64,000 nt of DNA from Pholis gunnellus (GCA_910591455.2 OU342806.1:19993841-20057840), one strand, 5' to 3'; counted from the stretch's first letter, positions 11,966-25,249 are shown. Notes: generated from the letters alone by a model not told the origin. Numbers and translations are program-made.

Positions 11966-13408
11966 ATGAGTTCAGCGTTGAACCCAAGTGAGTAGATGTG
12001 AATGTTGACATACTAATCTATTCCAAAGTCCACCAACTGCCAGGACCAAACAGGGACTACAGCATGTCATGGAGGGCCTCGTCCTTAAAATCAAACAGCG
12101 GAGAAATAGAGCTGTTTATACGACAATGTGAGCTCACATAAGCCAGTATCTCTGTCACTGTTCTTGTCAATGTAATACTGCTCATTTCCCCCTTTTAGGC
12201 TGTCCTTTTAACATGTCCTTGGAGGCATATGAGGGGCTGAAGGACTTATTGAAAAGAAAAACTCCAGGAGATGGAGACACAAATGGAGGAGGCCTTCATA
12301 CAGTTCAGTTAGTATACTATAAACAGACTTTGTTGTTGAGAAATACACTGGATTCAGTTCTTGTTATGAGGAGAAATAGTTGAAAGTGGTGAGAGGTATT
12401 TTATTTGCATACAAACATGATAGATATAGCATATAAGCAATGCTACATTATTAACTTAAAATCTCTTATATAATATATTAAAGTTAGCTGTTATCTAACA
12501 CAATACAAAAAACAACATTGATGATTAATATTGCACATGTTCTGTATGTTTATTTGGTTTGAATTAATTAATGTATTGTATGGAGATCCCTCACTATAGC
12601 TTGTATTTATGAAAAATAATTTATTTGAAATATTTATTGAAATTTGTATTAATGGATTGGAAATTTCCCCTTACAGGATATCATTTCTTGAAATTGATAG
12701 CTACCTTACATGTTTCAGTTTATAGTTTTGTTCATGTATGCAAGTCACTGTATGTTTACCCCAGCATTCCTTAATATCACCTTGCAGGTGTCACAGCCCG
12801 GCTCAGAGACTGCCACAAACCAGGGAGACAAACGAGCTGGCTGCTAAAAAAAGCATTTTTATTTTCACACAAACATAGATTAAACAATTTAGCTGTCGCT
12901 TGTCAGTCCTGAGGTGCATGTATGAGTGTGTGTAGCAGTGAATCGCAATAACAGAACTATCAACCCAAAAGAACAGTGTGCTGCTGGTGGCTGAACGGAT
13001 CTTCTCTGCCAGAGAGCTAGGCTGCCAAGTGAAGATGGTATTCAAGGCATCCAGCTGACAACCCTCCAATCAGCACCTGCAACAGAAAATGAAACACAAC
13101 AGGGACACCTAGTGTATGGGAGGAGGAGGGTCGTCACACAGGCAGTATACCGTTTTGATTCGTCAAAGGTCAAACGTTACAATGCTGTCAGCCCACAAAG
13201 ACTAAGAGCCTGGACGCAAACCATGACAATAAGTAATGCTTTTATATGCAGGATAGTTTTGATGGACCCCACCGGCCTACAGGAGGAGGATGAGGAGGAT
13301 GAGGAGGGAGAGGACGAAGTGTGGGATGGGGACCCTCTGAGCCTTGACGCTGACTTTTCTGGTGATGAACTCGATGAACCTCTTACAGACATGCCCCGCT
13401 CATGCTAA
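11966..13408 (+). CDS. Candidate three-exon gene for a small acidic protein, function unknown
   Basis: Three pieces join in frame: 11966-11987 (ATG to a GTGAGT donor), 12199-12307 (acceptor CCCTTTTAG, donor GTTAGT) and 13252-13408 (acceptor TATGCAG, stop TAA). The product is 95 residues. The middle exon encodes MSLEAYEGLKDLLKRKTPGD, a helix-like basic stretch. The last exon encodes a very acidic run (EEDEEDEEGEDEVWDGD) followed by LDADFSGDELDEPLTDMP. No signal peptide or membrane segment is seen. I do not recognise the family. Three in-phase junctions and a clean stop argue for a real gene. Weak points are the non-ideal second donor, the poor pyrimidine tract before exon 3, a 22-base first coding exon, and a possible repeat-derived insertion (about 12786-13110) in the second intron. 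It could be a pseudogene or chance. Confidence 0.4.
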
Positions 13409-13409
13409 T

Positions 13410-15329
13410 CCCTTGCAGTTTGGGAAACCCCAAAACATGATTTTTCTTTCATGCAATATAAAAGTGTTATTTTTACCTGTTCTAAAATGGTGCGTGTTAT
13501 TATTTCTGCATACTCTGTCCCTAAACTGGGTCTTGAATTGCATTAATTGGGTTTGACTGGAAAGCTGACGATTTTGTGCATCCAGTGAGACAAATTGTAT
13601 TATTCATGTGTGATGATGTTATTCCCTATAGAACCATTTAATTGTATCGAGATTATTTAAAAAAAACTTGACGTCACTTTATTAAATCGCCCAAAAATTA
13701 CGTTTTGGCCGAAATCTCCATGTGAAAAGGTTCAGATACCAAATCACAGCACGAGTTCTTTTATGTAGTTCATAATTTATTTTAATTAATTAATTTTTTT
13801 ATTGAAACAACTTAACACACAGTGATGTTGTTGATGTACATTTTATGAATTGATAAAATCACATCAGCTTTGATCTTGATAGAGAGTTCTCATTCATTAT
13901 ATATTGAAGAGGGGATTTACAACACATCTTCAGAAACATTATGAGTCATATTCATCTTGCAACCATTCAGAAAAGCATCAACAAACTTTTTATCACTTGG
14001 AAAAGTTTTTCTAAGCTGTTCTAACATTGTTGAAATTGAATACTGGTGAATTATAAATATTTCAGAACAAACCTGACACAGTCTGAACTTTGTAACTTGT
14101 TCTCAAGAATGAAGATGTCATTTCAATGTAGACCCACGTGGGGTCGCTGTTCTGTCTGGTTTGTGGAGCCATGCATCGTCAGGTGAGTGAAAGAGCGACG
14201 ACGAGGAAGACGAAGTGAAGTGACGTACTTCCTGTCCTTACAGCGCTAAAGAAAGATTGCTTATCATATATATTACCCTACATATTTATATTGTGACCTG
14301 TTCTTAGGTTTAATCTATGGTTTGCGTCCTTCTCTTCACACATTTACACCAATAGGGCCCCATTGTATGAGTCAGTTTGAAGTGCTTTCTTTTGTGACCA
14401 GTCCCCTTACTATAATAATGACAGACATATGTACACATGGATTTGGGATTTTTAGTTTCCTATTCATTTTCCGCTTATCATTAATGTTTGGTTTGGTGTT
14501 GAGTTCAATAAAATGGACTAAATGTAACGTGATCCAGTGTTCCGTGAGATCCTTCATGATGTCGGGTTAACATGAAGATTCTTAGATACTCAATCCACTG
14601 CAGGTGTTACAGTATTTGTATTGGCTAAAATGTTTCATGCTGGAAAATGTATTCATATATTTGATGCAGGGCATTTTTGTAACAGATGATATAAAACTGT
14701 AATTTTAAAGTCTCATTTTTATTCAAATGACCTCAAGGCAATACAACCTAAAGTTTGGGAGTTTTTTAATTACTTTTTTTGATTTAAAAAATGATATGAT
14801 AAATATACTGTACATGCACATGTTGCAAATCTTTTTTATATACCACTGTAGCAGCCATTTGTCAGAAAAATCTTAAATTAAACTTAAATCAAAGGGCCAC
14901 TGCTGCACCATGGGCATGTGTATTACTCAGGTAAAAGAGTTCAGCGTTCATCATTTAAAATGTCTCGGTTATATGATTTACTTTGCAAACAAAGAAACAA
15001 GCAAGCAAACGAACAAATAGACAAATAACTAACAAAATAAAAATGTATCTAACTTTATAAAAAAATATAATCTAAATAAGCAAACATCTAGAATAATTAA
15101 ACAATACAACTTATGAATAAAATGTCTAAATACTAACATCACATAAAAAGCTCCAACACTCCGGCCAGTAACTGTGCAAAAAGTTACTTTAATTTTCAAA
15201 AGGAGCCGTTCCTGCAACATGAAGTATGAAATTAGGAATATTGTATGTGTCGTGCATTAACCACTTCTTCTCGATAAACCTACAACAACAACAAAAAGAA
15301 GAAAGAGAGAAATAGAGGTAGAGAACACA
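13410..15329. other. AT-rich intergenic DNA
   Basis: No coding exon or element could be recognised. One short ATG followed by a perfect GTGAGT at 14172-14189 was noted but has no partner exon. Confidence 0.5.
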
Positions 15330-15494
15330 TCAGTCCGTGATGCTAGACTGCTGCTTTGTCACCGGCCTCTCCAGGATGATGCTCCTTGTTTGAAGCTGCA
15401 CAGAGCGCACCACACCCTTTGCATCTGGTCCAACATCCCAAACTTTCCCCACCATCCAAGATCCTCTTGGAGCTGTGGCGTCCGCAACAAGGAT
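15330..15494 (-). mobile_element. Fragment of a BEL/Pao-type LTR retrotransposon (polyprotein C terminus)
   Basis: On the minus strand, 54 codons followed by a TGA encode the C-terminal domain found after the integrase of BEL/Pao elements. Landmarks are VADATAPRGSWMVGKV, then GVVRSVQLQT and ILERPVTK close to the end. The frame is intact over this stretch but is not preceded by integrase sequence, so this is an isolated remnant. No LTR was identified on either side. Assignment rests on my recollection of the domain. Confidence 0.65.
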
Positions 15495-15499
15495 TTAAG

Positions 15500-16460
15500 T
15501 AGTGAGGCCTCCAGTAGTGAGGCCTCTTCTTGAAAGAATTCCTTTTTAGACGCCTTATTTGTCATTGACTCGTATACGTACAAATACGCAAAGAATTTCC
15601 TCCCATAGATAGTAGACTAACATGAAATCACAAAACACAGACAATTTAACGTAACTTTGTCAAGTCTTTAAGTCATTAAACCCACTACAACTTTTTAGAA
15701 AATGTGTTTGATGACTAACGTATCTTGTTTTACATTTGGTCAGGGTCGGCCCAAAAAAACCTTGTATATCTTGAATAGCTTCTGATCAGGATGTTGGAGC
15801 AGTATTTGTATCACTGCTGTAGCTAGTGTATAATTTGTGTCACAGCCTTTGTCAGAAACACATTATTGATATCACTGCCCCTTAGTGAACAGAGGAAGAG
15901 GTACAGCCACACAGGGCTCACCTCGAGTTAACAGGACATGCAGAACCACCTCAGTTTATGCTTTGGTGGGAATGCTGTCTCAGAACTTCATCCGACGCTC
16001 GTGACTTCCACGTTTCAAAACTGTCTTTCACAGCTCAGTGGAGTTATGCACTGATATTATATTGTAAAAGGAGTAACAAACTGTAGGGATTTACAATAAC
16101 AAATGTCAAATTGATCATCAAAGCAGTAACACATACGAGGCCATTCATTGTTATGCTTTATCTATTTTTCTAAAAGTTCTAAAATATGATTTCAATCCGT
16201 ACCTGGTGTAAACGTATCGTTTTGTCCACCGAGATTCACCACAATACAACTGTGTCCATTAAAAAACTAACTCCATTTTAACAATGTAGTCACTTTAAAA
16301 CCCCAAAGTCTGTTGCTTTATTTCAATGAAGTTCACTCCAGTTTTACAACTCATTGATTCAACCAAAAACACTCAAACTCAAATAGCTACATCTATGACT
16401 TCACTCTAAAGGCAGACGAAAGAAATCTATTAAATATCCCAGAAAACAAAGCCTTCATTT
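15500..16460. other. Spacer downstream of serpinb1
   Basis: AT-rich DNA between the retrotransposon fragment and the serpin 3' end. Nothing coding recognised. Confidence 0.5.
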
Positions 16461-16471
16461 CATTTCAGGTG

Positions 16472-16484
16472 TTTATTTTTTATT
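16472..16484 (-). terminator. Polyadenylation signals of serpinb1
   Basis: Two AATAAA hexamers on the minus strand (16484-16479 and 16477-16472), 36-48 bases after the stop codon. The 3' untranslated region is therefore likely very short, unless a more distal site is used. Confidence 0.6.
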
Positions 16485-16519
16485 TCAATTTGTACAATAT
16501 CTTCATATGCTGGTTCTGT

Positions 16520-19500
16520 CTACTGAGGAGACGAGAACCTGCCGAGGAAGAGGATGGACTTGGTCTTATTGTGCCTGATGAAGAAGAGGAAGGGGTGGTC
16601 CGCTGTGAAGTGCTCCTCCCTGAGCATACAGAATGACACCATGCCCGCTGTGGCCGCAGCCGCCTCCGTCCCCTCCTCGTTCACCTCCACAAAGGCCTTG
16701 TGGGCCACTGTGGACAGGAAGAGTCCTCCTTCACCGTTCATGCCCGACAGATCGGCCTTCGCCCCACAGAACACGTCCCTCATGCCGAGTTTGGCCAGAG
16801 GCTCGTTCAGCTCGTAGTCTTCCTCCAGCTTGAACTTGGGCAGGTGAACGAGGACTTCTGAGTGGACGTCCATGTTTTCCCTCTCGGTCCATTCGTCCAG
16901 CTTGTCCCGTGTTAGCTCATTCTCCAGCTGGAACAAAAACACACACGCAGTATATTTAATTTCCAGCTCATATTTATATTATAGCGGACGGCATTTTGAT
17001 ATCCCTTGCAGGCCTAGTTACCATAGGTAATTGCTTCTAGGTTAGGTACCTTCAACAGAGGGTCAGAGCCGTCCGCGGACTCTTCAGGCAGCAGGATGAA
17101 CATGCTGAGCTCCTCACCCACGTACGGCAGCTCCAGGATCTGCAGGCCGAGCTCGGGAACGTAGTTGAAAGGCAGCTTCTTCATCTGGTACATCATCTGG
17201 ACCGGCTTGGCCTCATTCTGACGCACAGGAAACACAGGAAATCGAGGTGATCGGATCTCATTTGGCTCAAGTTAAACTGCTTCACGTATTTAAACGTCAC
17301 GCGTCTACATCAGCAAAACTTCACCTGGTTGACTTTAAAGGTCATCTCTTTGGTGTTTTTCTCATCAAAGCGGTTCTTCCAGTTTCCCTTGAAGTAGATG
17401 GCATTAACCAGAGCCAATCTCGTCATAGGAGTGACTGTTCCTGCCTTCAGAAGGTCTTTAATCTTATCTGAAAGGAAATACAGAGGCAAAGCCAGCGTTG
17501 AACACTGATTCACAGAGGACGCGAGGGGTGAACCAGACTTTGGTTTGAGCGTTTTATCTCACAGTCAAACTGTCGCACTGGCGGAAAAATGTGGGCGGTG
17601 CTGAATGTCTGGTTTTATACAGAATTGCTTGGTTTCTCTCAATAAATCATGATATATTACAGCCTATTTTGGTATCAATATGGGTCCATTAATAATACTG
17701 TTGATAGCAATCTAGCAAATAACTTGTGTGGGTTCAATCCACAAAAGCAAACAGGCTAAGAAACTGTGTCTGTCTGTCTATCAATCTCCGCTCTGTTTCA
17801 GTACTTCGGACAGCGCCGCACATAAAACACACAACAGCAAAGCGATAGTCGAAAAATGTGGCCAGTAATGTTTTTGTTTGGACTATTCTTCTATAGATAC
17901 ATAAAGCCTCAACAGAGGGGGATGAATGAGCAAAAAATACAAAAAATAAACACCACGATTTAAAGAGATCAGTCAACAATAGGGATCACTTGACCAATCA
18001 GACTTGACTATGTAAATTCTTAGTCGTGGTCAGCCTTAAAGTACACTTTAAAATGATTGCTGTACCAGTTGATGGAGGAATAGTTAGTGTCCATTAAGAA
18101 CAACGACTCACTCTCTGTCTGCTGCTCCACCCAGCTGTTGATCTCCGCTCTGCATGCCTCTGGAGCCCCCATGAAATCAACAGCCTTCAGGTCTGCCTGG
18201 TAGTGCTTCTGTGTGGCTTCGAGGAATTGCTGCAGAGAGGAGATAGCATCTCATGAATTCAGTCATATGAAGTTGTGCATTCAATATACAGTATCGGAGT
18301 CTTCTGCGATTGGCGTGTAAACTGAAAACTCACCGGGAGGAAGTTGGCGGTATTTTCTCCATAAAGGCGGTTGGCTAGTTTCAGGACGTATGACGCAGAT
18401 GGTGAGTTGATGTCAGCGTTCAGTGTCTGGAAGTCTGCGTGGACGCCTTCACCAGAGCTGAATGAGAGGGCCTGCGTGAAAGTTTGACATTTGTAATATT
18501 ATCAAGTCTCTATATGCTGTACATCAGGAGTTCAGAATCAGAATCAGCTGCAATTTTTACTTATTGTTTGCGTTGTCTTTGTACATACATTGGATGATGA
18601 TAGTCATATATGTGTTATTTTTAAATGGTAAATTGATGTGCCTTCTCTAGATAGATTACACTACAAGGCCAAAAAGTATTCAGACAGGCATGCGATCATA
18701 CTATTGTGTATTGGCTTTTTTCAGTTTGCTTTCCTACATGCTAAAAAAACAGGAATATTGTTTAAATAATGTTTTCCCCACTTTGGTGTAAAATAACTTG
18801 ACTGGCTTGGCCCTGACCTCCATCCAACACCTTCAGGATGAACTGGAGAGCCAATAGGGAGCCAGGCCTTATCGCCCCAACATCAGTGGCCGAACTCACT
18901 CATGGCCCTAATCATAGACTGTATAAAATGCTGTACAAATTATGGATGTAGTCTCCGTGACGCGTGGCGTTTGCCTCTCAGCAATGGAGGTTTCCACTTG
19001 AGCCGAGTGGGATCAAATCCCTGCAGCCAGGTTTCGATATCAGCAGATTAAGGCCCGCGCTTTGGAATGATGTGTTACAACAATCACATAATGGATGTAA
19101 TGTTCATGTGTCCTCATACTCTTGATCATATAGCGTATTACTATATTTCTGCTGCTGCTGCTGTCGTTTTGTGTATTCATGAAGTCGATCATTCATCATC
19201 GACCTGCTGAACCACTGCGGATGAAAATGTTCCTTTTGTCTCGAGCTAACACAGTTCAAACACAGAAGTCATTCAAAAAAAAGATAAAGAAGAACAAAGC
19301 TCTGAGGATATACTGTACTTCCGAAAGCAAACAGGTTTCATGAACTGGAACCACATTGTCAACTACCTGTTTTACAACCACCTGCTTCCAAGCAAACAAT
19401 ATGTTGCTTGTTTCAAGGGAGCTTTTTGAGCTCAAAGTTCAGGTCTCATTAGTCTTCGGCTGTCTGGAGACACACCCTTCCTCCTGTGCCTACATACACA

Positions 19501-19741
19501 CCTGAGCAAACAGCCTGAACTTCAGAATGTTTATGACATTTATTAGCACGTAATAGAGAGACAGTGTGCTGACCTTTGCCATCTGAGCAGCAGTGTCTCC
19601 TTTGGCCCCCAGGTAAACCATAGCCAGGGCTGAGCTGATGCTCAGCGGGGAGACGAAGATGTTCCCGGTGGGACTTGCTTGGCTCAGAGTGCGGAGCAGC
19701 TCTAAGGCAAAATCTGTGTTTGAGCTGCTGATGGCGGCCAT
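16520..19741 (-). CDS. serpinb1: Leukocyte elastase inhibitor, clade-B serpin
   Basis: Six coding exons on the minus strand: 19741-19574, 18471-18334, 18229-18112, 17467-17325, 17217-17050 and 16927-16520, phases consistent, 380 residues, which is the usual ov-serpin length. The start MAAISSSNTDFALELL lacks a signal peptide, as in intracellular serpins. Family landmarks are NIFVSPLSISSALAMVYLGA, LALVNAIYFKGNWK, FILLP and the C-terminal HPFLFFIRHN...LFLGRFSSP. The reactive-centre hinge GTEAAAATA (about residues 331-339) is intact, so it should be inhibitory. The predicted P1-P1' pair is Cys345-Met346 in SFCML, as in human SERPINB1, which inhibits neutrophil elastase, cathepsin G and proteinase 3 (family knowledge). 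The coding exon begins 21 bases after an acceptor at 19764-19763, so a noncoding first exon lies upstream. Neighbouring mylk4 matches human 6p25. A close fish paralogue is the main alternative. Confidence 0.92.
18658..18925 (+). mobile_element. Degenerate Tc1/mariner-like element in serpinb1 intron
   Basis: The left part resembles a fish terminal repeat (ACACTACAAGGCCAAAAAGT). From about 18810 the DNA resembles the conserved transposase C terminus (hints of a PNPIEHLWDELE-type motif, then ARP and the PTSVPDL region) with frame breaks. The centre is deleted, so this is a non-functional remnant antisense to the serpin gene. Confidence 0.6.
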
Positions 19742-20670
19742 GACTGATGTTGTACGATTTTCCTGTAACGAGCAAATTACATTCAAATAGTTAAACAGTG
19801 TAATTCCATTTTGTAAAATACATTTCAGATTTTAATGTTAACATATCTCATAGTTTATGGTTCGTAGGTGGTGTTTATAGGAAGCAAACATGGATCCTAT
19901 ATACAATACAGTGTATATTAGGAAAGAGAACCTCTACATTTCATACCTTAAAAGTTAAAACATGACAGTCAAAATAAATGTGAATTAAATGTAAGGGCTA
20001 ATTGCATGCCATCTCCTTTGCTCACTCCCTCCCCATTTTCTGTTACTGTTTCTGTTACTTTATTGTCAAGCATCAAATATAAGCAAAAAGCCTTGATTTA
20101 TTTATTCATTTAAATAAAAACAAAAAATAATCTGCAATGTTTTGTAAGGTAAGATGTTTTGTTTTTCCCTTTGTCTTCTTCTTCACAGCCTGTGAAACCC
20201 TAATATAAGTTGCATAAAGATTCGAAAAAGACAAATTATTCAAATTAACTGTCACCGAAAGCTCCATTCTCCCTTTGGTTAATTCACGACTGTTGATATT
20301 TTACTCACAATCTATAATCATTTTTAATAATCTATTTGCCCATGCGGACTACTGATATTGTGGACACTGCTACATTCACCACCACGGTTCAACATGTGTG
20401 TGAGTCTAGACTCTGCATAGAATAAAATAATGTTATGCTATTGCACTTTTCAAACCTTTTTGCACGTATTTACACACAAACTTTATATCAAATGTCGTAT
20501 ATTCCCACATGTATTATTGAGACTAGTCTCATAGTTTTGCCTGGAGCGAGTAAAGATGCGTTCAGATACCCGGAAATAAAGCCGCACACATCCCTCTCCA
20601 ACAGCTGGCAATGCACACGTAGGCCAACCGCAGAACGCATGTGAGGAATCAGCATTATAGCCATACGACA

Positions 20671-20676
20671 AAGTGT

Positions 20677-20720
<44 letters not shown>
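20671..20720. repeat. (GT)n microsatellite
   Basis: About 21 near-perfect GT units between the serpin promoter and its first coding exon, probably in intron 1. Confidence 0.95.
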
Positions 20721-20727
<7 letters not shown>

Positions 20728-20918
20728 CCTATTAGCTACGTTGTTACATTACCTGACAGTCCTCCCGCAACGACTGAAGCACGCTCTGCTCGCACGCACT
20801 CAATATATGAGGAAGAGAAAGAAAAACGTAGCACGCGCTAGTCAGAGAGAAGCACCTAAAAGTGTAGAAAGCACAAAGCGCAGGGGCGGTGGCTGAACTC
20901 AGAGGTCCAACGCTTCTC

Positions 20919-20925
20919 ATTTATA
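20919..20925 (-). promoter_or_regulatory. Probable TATA box of serpinb1
   Basis: TATAAAT on the minus strand, inside a locally GC-rich stretch with a CCCACCC-type box about 40 bases upstream. The first coding exon opens just after a splice acceptor, so transcription must begin upstream with a noncoding exon. A start near 20890 and an intron of about 1.1 kb would fit. The donor of that noncoding exon was not identified with confidence. Confidence 0.5.
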
Positions 20926-20929
20926 CGGA

Positions 20930-23900
20930 ACACAAACAGCGTTTGTCACCGCTGTCTGTGGGTGGGACGCGTGACTGAGCGATAAGTCACTGACTGGTTA
21001 CGAATGCGTGCCATTATACTGAGGAAGGGAAGAAAAATGAACCAATACAGTGCTGTGAAAACGTTTGCACAACCTTGAGCGGTGGGCTATAACCTAAGAA
21101 ATTAGATTTTAATGTGTTGCTGTATATTATAGTTTCCAACGTAAACTATAATACAACTCAAAACTGAGCATAACTCTGTCTTTTTGGAGACCAGAAAATA
21201 GAGTTTCAATAGAATTCTGGGTGGAGACAGATTGACAGTGTGGAATGTGAGGTATACTGTGTGGTCTTCAGTACTTCTTCTACTTTCAGGACTTGTATTA
21301 CTTAAGGCGTGAACGAATGTATCCTAATCAAATAATACAAAACAGGTTATTCAACATCAGTGTAAAACTTACACAAAAACAGGAATTATTATTATTCTTT
21401 GTCTCATTAATTTAATATTTCTCAGTGTCATTTAACCCTACACACACACACACACTAGACCTGACCATACAGCAGGTGTTTCTTTCCACTTTGGATTGTG
21501 GTAGAACCTGTATTAAACCTTATGTTCTTTACTCAAGAGTATATGGGCTTGAAGGGAACATGTAACATGGCCTCTGCAAAGAAGAAGCAGAGTTTGCTCT
21601 TTAGAAACGCTTTGTGTCTCGAAAGGTGTGTCTGTATGATTTACGGTGTAGAGCTTATACCTTGTCTCCACTCGTCACAAAGGCTTACAGTATAGCCTTG
21701 ACAACCACTGAAGCATGATCAACATTTCTGTTTCATGACAACGCTTGGACTCCAGACCTCTGTTACATAACCACCATACTATAGCCTGTCCCACTGTACG
21801 CCCTCCTCCCCTCTTTCTTCCTCACACATGAGCATTTTTTACATATACAAGTCCTTATGCCTGACTAAATTACTGGAAGTTTCTCAATTTAGACCAGAAA
21901 ATATCTAGTTAAAGAATAAGGAGTCCAAACCAGCCTAAGAATCTGACTCAGGATTTGAGGCCAACGCTCAGTATTTGACGCTTCCCAAAAGGTATTAAGG
22001 AGTGATAACCAGCCCTGCCCTGCAGAGACACCAGAGGCATTTACTTTAAGGGCCTCAGAAGAATTTAGTTGGCTCTGTTTAGTATACTCTGTTTCTCACA
22101 GAATGTGGAAAATTGATAGTAAAACAAAAAGAGCTTAATCACAAGAAATGAACAGAGGAAGGAGACGTCACATTTATAATTCGTTCTAAGCCTACCAATT
22201 GCCAAAGAGGAAAATGCAAAGCTGAATGATACTGAAATGGAATAATTATTTTTTGGAAATGATATACAAATGAGTATGTTCATGTTGCTTTTGTGCACAA
22301 TTTGAGGACTCTAGTGGCTGCAGGGGCCCCAAATCAGCATAAAAAAGGAACAAAGGCAATCAATGCACATGCGAACAGAGATTACTTAACATCTGTCTTC
22401 CGCTAGAGGGAGCCAGAGGGATGAGTTGTCCCGCGGACGAAAGATGTAGAAGTGACAACTGAAGAGAAACATATTGGTGGGATGAAAGGACAATATAAAT
22501 AATGCACTCATCCTATTATCTCATCTTTTTAATTTTTTTTATGAACCTTCATTTTCTGGTCAAAAAGGTTCATTAATCCATTGCAATTGCAGTCAAATCC
22601 ACATGGTTGGCATAATTCACTGTTTTAGATATTAGTTACCATTCAATAAGCTATTATTTTATACATTATAAATTACAATAACATGATGCTTTTTTTGGCA
22701 TGTTTTTTAATGTCCATAAGTCTTTATGCTCTATGCAAACGACACTTTGTGACTGTGTGAGGTATCTTATCTGCATGTAGAAACGTGTTTTTAGTCCCCT
22801 AACTCCCCGCTGAGTGTGAGATGGGTGGGGGACTCACATGCCAGAGGGGAGCCCCTCCTTCCGGGAGGTGTTTTGTTCCTGCAGTTGACGTCGGCCTTTC
22901 CATCAGCAGCAGCAGCATCTTTTTGTCCTGTCAACGTGGTCTGTCATCAGACGGCCTCATGATGGACCATGTACTCATCAGCCATGTCATTCGGGAGGGG
23001 GACACAGAACATGGAAACAGGGTTAGCCTTGAGGAAGTTGAGAGCAACGTCAGACCTCACGTAACAATAGGACATGTGCAGCTAACGCAGAGCTCCCACA
23101 CTATTCTAACCAAATGACAACGTGAAAACTATGGTTACAAACTATGTAGTACTCCCCATGACTAGTACATGGGCTTTGGTACGTAATGCAGTGGGATGCT
23201 CCTTTAAATGGACGAACAGTAAACAATAAGACCTCGTTGTGGTCGGGTTTTTCTTTCTGTAATAACAGTTTCAGTGTGACAATTGGTTCCAATGTTGTAC
23301 TGTGATTACTATGAACTGTGCCTTTAACTGACCTAGAATTCGATGGTGGCACACATCTCTGTGTTACGCTTGGCAGGAGAGAGGGCATGTTGGCAGAGTA
23401 TATGACTCTTCGTAAATCTCATCATTGTTATTCTGACTTATTTAGGAGTGTGAGATGAAAGCGTAGCAGCTTGCCACCAGCAGGTGGGGGCTGAGGGATG
23501 TGTGTGTGTGTGTGTGTGTGTGTGAATTTCACATTGTTTAACTTACTTTACCCTTGTCCTTCAGCAGGCCCATCAAGGACACTCTAATGCCCCAGAGCAG
23601 CAGTTAACAGTTATTAACTCTAGAGGACCACGGCTTGAATGGCACATATTACAAAACAAATAAAGGCCTGTATCCCCTAAAGCCTACTCGCTGAGCTGCT
23701 GCAGCCTTGACACAGGAGGCCTAAGCCGGAAAAACAGAAGTCTGTACAAGGTGGTCTAAGGTGGTGAAAGAAGAAACAGATGCGATGAGTTGTTTGACCT
23801 ATGACAATGTTGGATGTAGGTGTAAAGCCAAGGTCAAACAGCTTACCTGTACTAAACATGAATTTATGGGACATCAGACATAACTCGATTCCAACCCTGA

Positions 23901-24050
23901 GCAGTACCTGGTAGTCTGAGTTCATGGACAAAGACAGAGGATGCAGAGTTTGTCTGGTCTCTGACTCTGGCCGTACAAATACCTTTTAAAGCTGAATATA
24001 AGTAGTTGTTATATCTTTTGGGAAAGCACCGATTTGCTTTCCTTTCTAAA
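20930..24050. other. Intergenic region, no gene recognised
   Basis: Upstream flank of serpinb1. Contains a GT repeat at about 23500-23523 and a small CAG run at about 22908-22917, but no exon-like frames with splice sites that I could support. Confidence 0.5.
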
Positions 24051-24059
24051 GTAAAAATA

Positions 24060-24430
24060 TAAGATCGATATGGTCACGGTTCAGCAAAAAGACAACGGGG
24101 GATGGACGCAAATGCAGATAGATACGGGGAGAAAGAAGGATGAATGACAGTGATTTTAATAAAGAAAACTTACATGCCAGGTGAGTACAAAACTGAAAAT
24201 CCAAGAAAGCTGAAACCAGGGCAAAACAACACGAAACAGGATCAGGTAGATCAGACATGAGCACGAGGGATACGAACATAGCAGGGAGCATAGCTGGGAA
24301 CACAACAGGGAACATAGCAGGGAACATAGCAGGGAACATAGCAGGGAACATAGCAGACAAAAGACAGGACTATAAATACACAGGAAACTAATCAGACAAC
24401 AAGACACAGGTGGGCAGACATGGTAGCCGT
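24060..24430. repeat. Dispersed repeat with internal 12-base minisatellite
   Basis: The stretch has the layout of a common fish interspersed repeat (GGACGCAAATGCAGA, then TTTAATAAAG, then CACAGGTGGGCAG near the end). Similar layouts occur at about 43080-43470 and 62330-62960. Between about 24276 and 24358 a unit of about 12 bases (GGGAACATAGCA) is repeated about six times with small changes. The class of the element is not known to me. Confidence 0.45.
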
Positions 24431-25249
24431 ATTCCCCTGCCTCTGTGTTTTTTTCTTATAGAAAGCAAGTAAGTGAATTTTCCAGAAAATGATCAACTTC
24501 TTTAAATGAATTGTGTCTGCCATGAGGCTTAACGTATCAAAAACAATCTGAAAGACACACACCCTTCACATATTATCACCACATAAAGTTGTTGTGGCTA
24601 ATATTTATCAAAATGTGTGTGGGGTGCGTCTATATCTGACTGAATACACGCTGAACGCACGTTGCCATAGTGAATAGTTCATGACATATCACCAGATACT
24701 ACCTTAGCTGCATGATCACAATACTGACCCCAGCATGATGCATCACTCCAGAGTTAGTTGCTCCCCTTAGATGCAATTAAATAAGGTGTCACGTACTTGA
24801 TACAGTTTCTGGAGTGATTCAGCTGCTCAGTTTGAACCAGACGAAAGTGAACACTGCGTAGCGGCTCTTTCTGTGTTTGCTCAGATTTCCCCAGCTATTT
24901 AGCTGAGCACTTAGCCGTACGTCAAAGAACCTGTTTGTAATTACATGCACTTATTTTCAGAAGTGCATCTGATGTTGTTGCTGGAGAATATACACCTAAG
25001 AAGGGTGTGTGACTTGTGCCATCAGCAGTCAGGGCTACGGTTGGGAAATACCCACAGAGGATCATTCAGCAAAGCACAAATTGGTCTAAGAATACTGTGA
25101 ACACTTGTGCATGTGTGCAGTGTGTGTCTATGATTCGGCGAGGCAGTGGTTTGACGTTAGCAAGCAGTAATGCAGACCAAAAGGACGAGGTGGAGGGAAA
25201 GAGTGTTTACATGCAATAACCGAGAAAGGTGCACTCAAATGTCCGCCAG

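Noticed and set aside
14172..14189. ATG followed by perfect GTGAGT donor (MHRQ)
   Set aside because: Only four codons and no matching downstream exon in phase was found.
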